Shown here piece by piece: positions 40,454 through 44,333 of a stretch of 44,333 nucleotides of DNA. A program made the translations under genes and the position numbers. The notes below the pieces were generated by a model, which was given only the letters and a program-made list of their open reading frames with translations, made no database searches and was not told the origin of the DNA. Where the stretch lies: positions 1 through 44,333 of the forward strand of contig NZ_BMQY01000008.1 in NCBI RefSeq assembly GCF_014648355.1, read 5' to 3'. Origin of the DNA: Couchioplanes azureus (lineage in GTDB: Bacteria > Actinomycetota > Actinomycetes > Mycobacteriales > Micromonosporaceae). Positions within the stretch are counted from its first letter, which is position 1. Every line of letters starts with the position of its first letter.

Positions 40454-42142
40454 TCAGGGCTGGTCGTCGTCGACGGCGTAGCGGCGCAGGGCGGCCGGGC
40501 CGGCGACCGGCGGGGTGTCGTGGTGCAGCACGTCGAGGCCGGGCCGCCCGGCGGTGACCTGGAACTGGGCGGCGGTGGTGACGGTCGCGGCGGGCGCCCA
40601 GACGGTGCTGACCGTACGCAGCGAGGCCAGCAGCCGCTCCGGGGTGAGGTCGCACACCAGGTAGCCGCGCCGGTTGTCGATGTACTTCCAGTGCGGGCTC
40701 TCGGCCATGATCGGGTCGTAGGTGCGGTGGAACGCGGCGGTGTCCGGGTCGCCGCCGGAGGAGACGGACGTGCCGGTGATCTCGGCGGCGACCGCGGGGG
40801 TACCGGGCCGGTCGAAGTCCGGGCGCAGGTCGCAGGCCCAGGTGGCGTGCCGGTCGCCGGTGAGGACGACCGGGTTGCCGGCCGCGCCGGAGCCGAGGAA
40901 TTCGAGCAGCCGGCGGCGCTGGACGCGGTAACCGTCCCAGTTGTCGAAGTCGAAGCTGTCCGCGGGCCCGGCGGTGCGGTCGTTGGAGGCCCACATGACC
41001 TGGCTGGCGAGCAGGTTCCACCGGGTGCCGGCGTGGCTCAACCCGGCCGTCAGCCAGCGCTCCTGCTCGGTGCCGGTCATGGTGCGGGCGGGGTCGTCCG
41101 CCTCGGCCAGGGTGGCGGGCTGGTCGCTGCGGTACTGGCGGGTGTCCAGCACGTGCAGGGCGGCGAGCCGCCCGAAGGTGAGTTGCCGGTAGACCCGCAT
41201 GTCGATGCCACGCGGCAGCGAGGAGCGGCGCAGAGGCATGTGCTCGTAGTACGCCTGGAACGCCGCGGCGCGCCGCGCCCGGAACGCCTCGGGGCTCTGC
41301 TGGGCGGGGTCCTGCGGGATCTCGTCGGCCCAGTTGTTGTCGATCTCGTGGTCGTCGAAGGTGACGATCCACGGTACGGCGGCGTGCGCCGCCTGCAGGT
41401 CGGGGTCGGTCTTGTAGCAGGCGTGCCGGTTGCGGTAGTCGGTCAGCGTGTACGGCTCCCCGGTGCCGTCGTGCTGACGGTAGGACGCGGGGTTGCGCGG
41501 GCTCTCGTAGATGTAGTCGCCGAGAAACGCCACGAAGGCGAGGTCCTCCCGGGCCAGGTGCTGGTAGGCGGTGTACCGGCCGGCCTGGAAGTCCTGGCAG
41601 CTGGCGAACGCGAACCGCAGCCGGGCTGGTTGCGCGTCCACCGCCGGTGCGGTGCGGGTCCGCCCCACCGGGGACGCCTGGCCGTCGACCAGGAACCGGT
41701 AGTGGTAGACCCGGTCCGGCTCCAGGCCGGACACCTCGGCGTGCACGCTGTGCCCCCAGCCCGGCTCTGCCGTGGCGGTGCCGCGCCGCCGGATGCGAGC
41801 GAACCGGTCGTCGTCGGCGAGCTCCCAGGCCACCGTCACGCTCTGGTTCGGCATGCCGCCGCCGTGCACCGGATCGGGCGCGAGCCGGGTCCACAACACC
41901 ATGCCGTCCGGGCCCGGATCACCCGAGGCGACGCCCAAGGTGAACACATTCGCCGGCACCCGCGCGGCCGGGCCGGGGCGCGGCACCGCCCGAGCGGCGC
42001 CGGCAGCATCGACGAGGGCCGGGCCGCAGATCAGTCCGGCGACTGTGCCGCCGGCCGCGGCCACGAACCGGCGGCGGCCGATGCCCGGCGGCCGCTCCGG
42101 TGGTTCCGTCGGCGCCGGCGGGGCAATGCAATGAAAAGACAT
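40454..42142 (-). CDS. phoD: PhoD-family secreted alkaline phosphatase/phosphodiesterase
   Basis: 562 residues from ATG 42142. Twin-arginine signal at about residues 22-48 (GIGRRRFVAAAGGTVAGLI). An N-terminal Ig-like domain (FTLGVASGDPGPDGMVLWTRL, VYHYRFLVDG) precedes the metallophosphatase core: FASCQDFQAGRYTAY, FVAFLGDYIYE, VTFDDHEIDNNWADE, QVMWASND and VLTGDRHATWACDL, which hold the metal-binding Asp/His residues of PhoD. It releases phosphate from diesters and monoesters such as teichoic acids outside the cell. With phoX it suggests a phosphate-scavenging region. No PHO box could be recognised upstream. Confidence 0.92.
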   Translation of the reverse strand: MSFHCIAPPAPTEPPERPPGIGRRRFVAAAGGTVAGLICGPALVDAAGAARAVPRPGPAARVPANVFTLGVASGDPGPDGMVLWTRLAPDPVHGGGMPNQSVTVAWELADDDRFARIRRRGTATAEPGWGHSVHAEVSGLEPDRVYHYRFLVDGQASPVGRTRTAPAVDAQPARLRFAFASCQDFQAGRYTAYQHLAREDLAFVAFLGDYIYESPRNPASYRQHDGTGEPYTLTDYRNRHACYKTDPDLQAAHAAVPWIVTFDDHEIDNNWADEIPQDPAQQSPEAFRARRAAAFQAYYEHMPLRRSSLPRGIDMRVYRQLTFGRLAALHVLDTRQYRSDQPATLAEADDPARTMTGTEQERWLTAGLSHAGTRWNLLASQVMWASNDRTAGPADSFDFDNWDGYRVQRRRLLEFLGSGAAGNPVVLTGDRHATWACDLRPDFDRPGTPAVAAEITGTSVSSGGDPDTAAFHRTYDPIMAESPHWKYIDNRRGYLVCDLTPERLLASLRTVSTVWAPAATVTTAAQFQVTAGRPGLDVLHHDTPPVAGPAALRRYAVDDDQP

Positions 42143-42260
42143 ACATCGATGCTCGGAAATGCCCCGTGGCCGTCGACACCGGACTCATGCGAACCCCGCG
42201 ACAACGGAACATGACAGAGCTGTGAAGCTGCGGCCGGGTGGTGCTCTGCTTGGGGGAGCT

Positions 42261-42644
42261 TCACCCGGTCGAGGGTGCCCGCTGGGCCGGCCCGTCGCTC
42301 GGCGCCCGGGGGCGCGGAGCGGACGGAGGTCGCGGAGTGCCGCCCGTGAGCTCGTCGAGGACACCCATCGCCTGCAGAACCTGCAGTACGCGACCGCGCG
42401 GGCCGGTCGTGACCAGCCGGCAGCCGAAGCCGGTGGCCGCCTGGCAGGCGCCGACCAGGACGCCGACGGAGCGGGAGTCGACGAAATCCAGCGCCGACAG
42501 GTCGACCTCCACCCGCTCCGGATGTTCCCGGAGGGCGTCGGCCAGGATGTCTCGCAAGTCCTCCACCACGGCGAAGTCGGCCTTGCCGGCCAGGGTCACT
42601 CGCACCAGGGCGCCGGAGCGTTCGACGGTGTGACTGAACGTCAT
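42261..42644 (-). CDS. STAS-domain anti-sigma factor antagonist
   Basis: 127 residues from ATG 42644. STAS fold: LVRVTLAGKADFAVVEDLRDIL, VEVDLSALDFVDSRSVGVLV (Asp56-Ser57, the usual phosphoacceptor position) and RLVTTGPRGRVLQVLQAMGV. Proteins like this bind an anti-sigma kinase and release a sigma factor when unphosphorylated. A proline-rich tail of about 25 residues (GTPRPPSAPRPRAPSDGP) follows the domain and is unusual in length. No kinase gene adjoins it, although a histidine-kinase-like remnant lies at 43.5 kb. It is monocistronic. Confidence 0.88.
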   Translation of the reverse strand: MTFSHTVERSGALVRVTLAGKADFAVVEDLRDILADALREHPERVEVDLSALDFVDSRSVGVLVGACQAATGFGCRLVTTGPRGRVLQVLQAMGVLDELTGGTPRPPSAPRPRAPSDGPAQRAPSTG

Positions 42645-42736
42645 GATGGATGCCTCTCACCGCCACGCTGCTCGAGTTGATTGTCTCCTCAACAAAGCGT
42701 TCGTGGCGCCGGGTCCGTTACACCCGGCTCGCCGCC

Positions 42737-43387
42737 TCAGCGCGCGGGCAGGGCGCTGGCCACCTGGTTGAGGGCGGCCCCGAGCGCCTCGAAGCCGGCG
42801 GGCGTCAGCTTGCCGTCCTCGCGCAGGTCGACGAGCGTCCGGGCAGCCTTCCGCAGCTGCATCCGTACCTTGCGGATCTCCCCGGCCGCGAGGGCGTCCG
42901 CCACCTCGGCCAGCCGCTCGTCCAGCCGCTCGGCGGCGTCCCGGTCGAGCTGGCCGGTGGCCGCCAGCTGGTCGAGCCCGGCGCGGATGCCGGCGATGAG
43001 CTCGCCCGGGCGAGCGGGGGGACGGGCGGACGGCGCCACGGTGGGCGAGGGCGACGGCTCCGCCGTGGCCGAGGGCCCGGCGCTGGCGGAGGGTTCGGCG
43101 CTGGCGCCCGCCGGCGCGGAGCCGGCGTCCGCCGGCGCCGCGGGGGCCGGCGCGGAGCTACGGCGCTCGGCCCCGCCGCCGGCGAGCAGCGCGGCACCCA
43201 GCAGGGCCAGCACGACGGCGAGGGCGGCACCGCCGGCGACCAGCAGCAGGAGCCGTCGGCGGCCGGAGGCGAGGCCGGACCCCGCCCGCCGCCGCCGACC
43301 GGTGCGCACCTCGGGCAGGGCAAGCGTGGGTGCGGACAGATCCGGCGCGTGGGCGCCCAACGGCGCCGGCGGGAGGTCGCTCGACAT
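42737..43387 (-). CDS. Single-pass membrane protein with helical extracytoplasmic domain
   Basis: 216 residues from ATG 43387. A proline-rich cytoplasmic N-terminus (about 45 residues) with basic residues at the membrane border (RTGRRRRAG), one membrane helix LLLLVAGGAALAVVLALLGAALLAGGG, a long Ala/Ser/Pro linker (about 75-130), and a C-terminal helical domain ELIAGIRAGLDQLAATGQLD through LNQVASALPAR with heptad-like leucines. The layout resembles the extracytoplasmic ends of actinobacterial Ser/Thr kinases, here without a kinase. Function unknown. Confidence 0.65.
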   Translation of the reverse strand: MSSDLPPAPLGAHAPDLSAPTLALPEVRTGRRRRAGSGLASGRRRLLLLVAGGAALAVVLALLGAALLAGGGAERRSSAPAPAAPADAGSAPAGASAEPSASAGPSATAEPSPSPTVAPSARPPARPGELIAGIRAGLDQLAATGQLDRDAAERLDERLAEVADALAAGEIRKVRMQLRKAARTLVDLREDGKLTPAGFEALGAALNQVASALPAR

Positions 43388-43452
43388 GGCAGCACACCTT
43401 AGGGCCTCGCGGCCGGGACGCAACACCCACGAGGCGGGGACCGGATGGCGGA

Positions 43453-43563
43453 TTCTTGGTGGAACCTTGGCCGTTCGCCAACCGTTGGCTGGCCAGCGGC
43501 GGGCAGATCAGCCTCGAACAAGCCCCCGGCACCGGCGTGGACGCCACCATCCGCCTGCGACGG
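43453..43563 (+). pseudogene. Remnant of a histidine kinase C-terminus
   Basis: One frame reads PFANRWLASGGQISLEQAPG followed by TGVDATIRLRR, which matches the last strand-helix-strand of the HATPase_c domain of actinobacterial sensor kinases (A-x-R-W-x-x-x-x-G-G-x-x-x-L-E-x-A-P-G-x-G-x-D-A). The rest of the kinase is absent: there is no ATP-binding N box or dimerisation domain upstream, and the frame runs into unrelated sequence. Likely a truncated remnant. Confidence 0.4.
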
Positions 43564-43707
43564 CATTGCCCGGCACCTCGCCCCGCAGGCGCGCACATGC
43601 GGCCGGCGACACGCGTCGCGCCCGGACCAGTACGCCGCAATCACCGCGCACTGGAACAGATCCGCTGACAATGGTTCGTGCGTTCCCCATGCTGAAGGGC
43701 CTGTTCG

Positions 43708-44331
43708 ATGTCTCGTTACCTGCTGCGCCGCGCTGTCCCGGCCGGTGTCGCCGTTGTCTTCTTGTTCGCCGGGTCCGGCTGCGGTGGTGGTGACCATTCC
43801 TCGACCGGCTCGTCCGGTCACGGCTCCGCCGCGTCCGCGCCGGCCGGCAGCCCGGCGCCGGGAGCGCAGTTCGGCGACGCCGACGTGGCGTTCGCCCAGC
43901 ACATGATCGTGCACCACCGCCAGGCCGTGGAGATGGCCTCCCTCGCGGGCACCCGCGCGGCGAACGCGGAGGTCGAGCGGCTGGCCGCGAAGATCAAGTC
44001 CGCGCAGGACCCGGAAGTCACCACGATGGCCGGCTGGCTCGGCGCCTGGGGCGAGCCGGTTCCGGCCCCCGACGCGCACGGCGCCGGCCACGAGTCCATG
44101 CCGGGAATGATGTCGCAGGACGACATAACCAAGCTGGCCGCGGCGAGCGGCCCGGCGTTCGACAAGCAGTTCCTCACCATGATGATCGCCCACCACGAGG
44201 GCGCGATCACGATGGCGGACGAGGAGTCCGGTGCGGGTGTCAACCTGGACGCCAAGGCGCTGGCCGCGAAGATCGCCGCCGATCAGCAGGCCGAGATCGG
44301 CCTGATGGAGGACCTGCTCGGCAGGCTGTGA
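43708..44331 (+). CDS. DUF305 lipoprotein
   Basis: 207 residues from ATG 43708 to a TGA at 44329-44331. Lipoprotein signal with lipobox AGSGC (Cys24 or so), then a Ser/Gly linker. Two DUF305 units follow: DVAFAQHMIVHHRQAVEMASLAG and DKQFLTMMIAHHEGAITMADEE, each with the M-x-x-H-H motif and an associated C-terminal helix, the pattern of this ferritin-like His-rich family. MPGMMSQDDITKLAAASG joins them. Known of the family: often near copper-resistance genes, and metal binding is suspected. No copper gene is visible here, but the window ends. Confidence 0.9.
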   Translation: MSRYLLRRAVPAGVAVVFLFAGSGCGGGDHSSTGSSGHGSAASAPAGSPAPGAQFGDADVAFAQHMIVHHRQAVEMASLAGTRAANAEVERLAAKIKSAQDPEVTTMAGWLGAWGEPVPAPDAHGAGHESMPGMMSQDDITKLAAASGPAFDKQFLTMMIAHHEGAITMADEESGAGVNLDAKALAAKIAADQQAEIGLMEDLLGRL

Positions 44332-44333
44332 GA

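Noticed and set aside
42222..42264. Hairpin at the end of the STAS gene as terminator
   Set aside because: The arms GTGAAGCT and AGCTTCAC are only 8 bp with a 27-base loop, too weak to support a terminator call.

Overview
The window is very GC-rich DNA with many GTG starts, stop/start overlaps (ATGA, GTGA, TGATG) and short intergenic gaps. Together with twin-arginine secreted phosphatases, a secreted CBM2-FnIII-GH18 chitinase and a BELL/NLR amyloid-signalling cassette, this points to a filamentous actinomycete, most likely of the Micromonosporaceae (for example Actinoplanes-like). The genus is an inference from style and content, not from a marker gene.

Layout. 1-321: 3' end of an FG-GAP-type secreted protein, followed by a strong terminator hairpin. 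502-7423: a tightly coupled six-gene plus-strand operon (GT4 glycosyltransferase, amidohydrolase, GalE-like epimerase, GNAT acetyltransferase, ATP-grasp ligase, AsnB-type amidotransferase), then a free-standing LamG-like protein. It looks like a small uncharacterised glycoconjugate or amide-forming pathway. 8082-11988 (minus): a cell-death/immunity-like cassette made of a BELL-domain protein with a C-terminal amyloid-type motif, an NLR/STAND NTPase carrying the same motif at its N-terminus, and a helical-repeat protein that lies in the same reading frame as the NTPase and is separated from it by one amber codon. 12125-15291 (minus): a chitinase gene broken by a frameshift, then decayed remnants of an alginate-lyase-like gene and a PARG/macrodomain-like gene. 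15436-15849: PRC-barrel protein.

15944-32027 is a surface-glycan locus. All six enzymes of CMP-pseudaminic acid synthesis are present in two minus-strand operons: pseB-pseC-(two unknowns)-pseF-pseG and pseH-pseI-(glycosyltransferase-like, unknown, beta-helix protein). Between them, on the plus strand, sits a five-gene operon ACP-SDR-acyl-AMP ligase-LuxE-LuxC, i.e. a fatty-acid-reductase-like module without luciferase genes. The simplest reading is that the locus makes a pseudaminic-acid-containing cell-wall or capsule glycan and an acyl- or aldehyde-derived modification for it.

32232-44331 is mostly housekeeping/accessory content: a GGDEF-EAL membrane protein, a PfkB kinase, an Ala/Gly-rich membrane protein, a 33-residue membrane peptide, the secreted phosphatases PhoX and PhoD, a flavin disulfide oxidoreductase, a STAS anti-anti-sigma factor, two small hypothetical proteins, a lysine-rich micropeptide, a histidine-kinase remnant and a DUF305 lipoprotein. 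I saw no tRNA, rRNA, CRISPR array, transposase or prophage gene.
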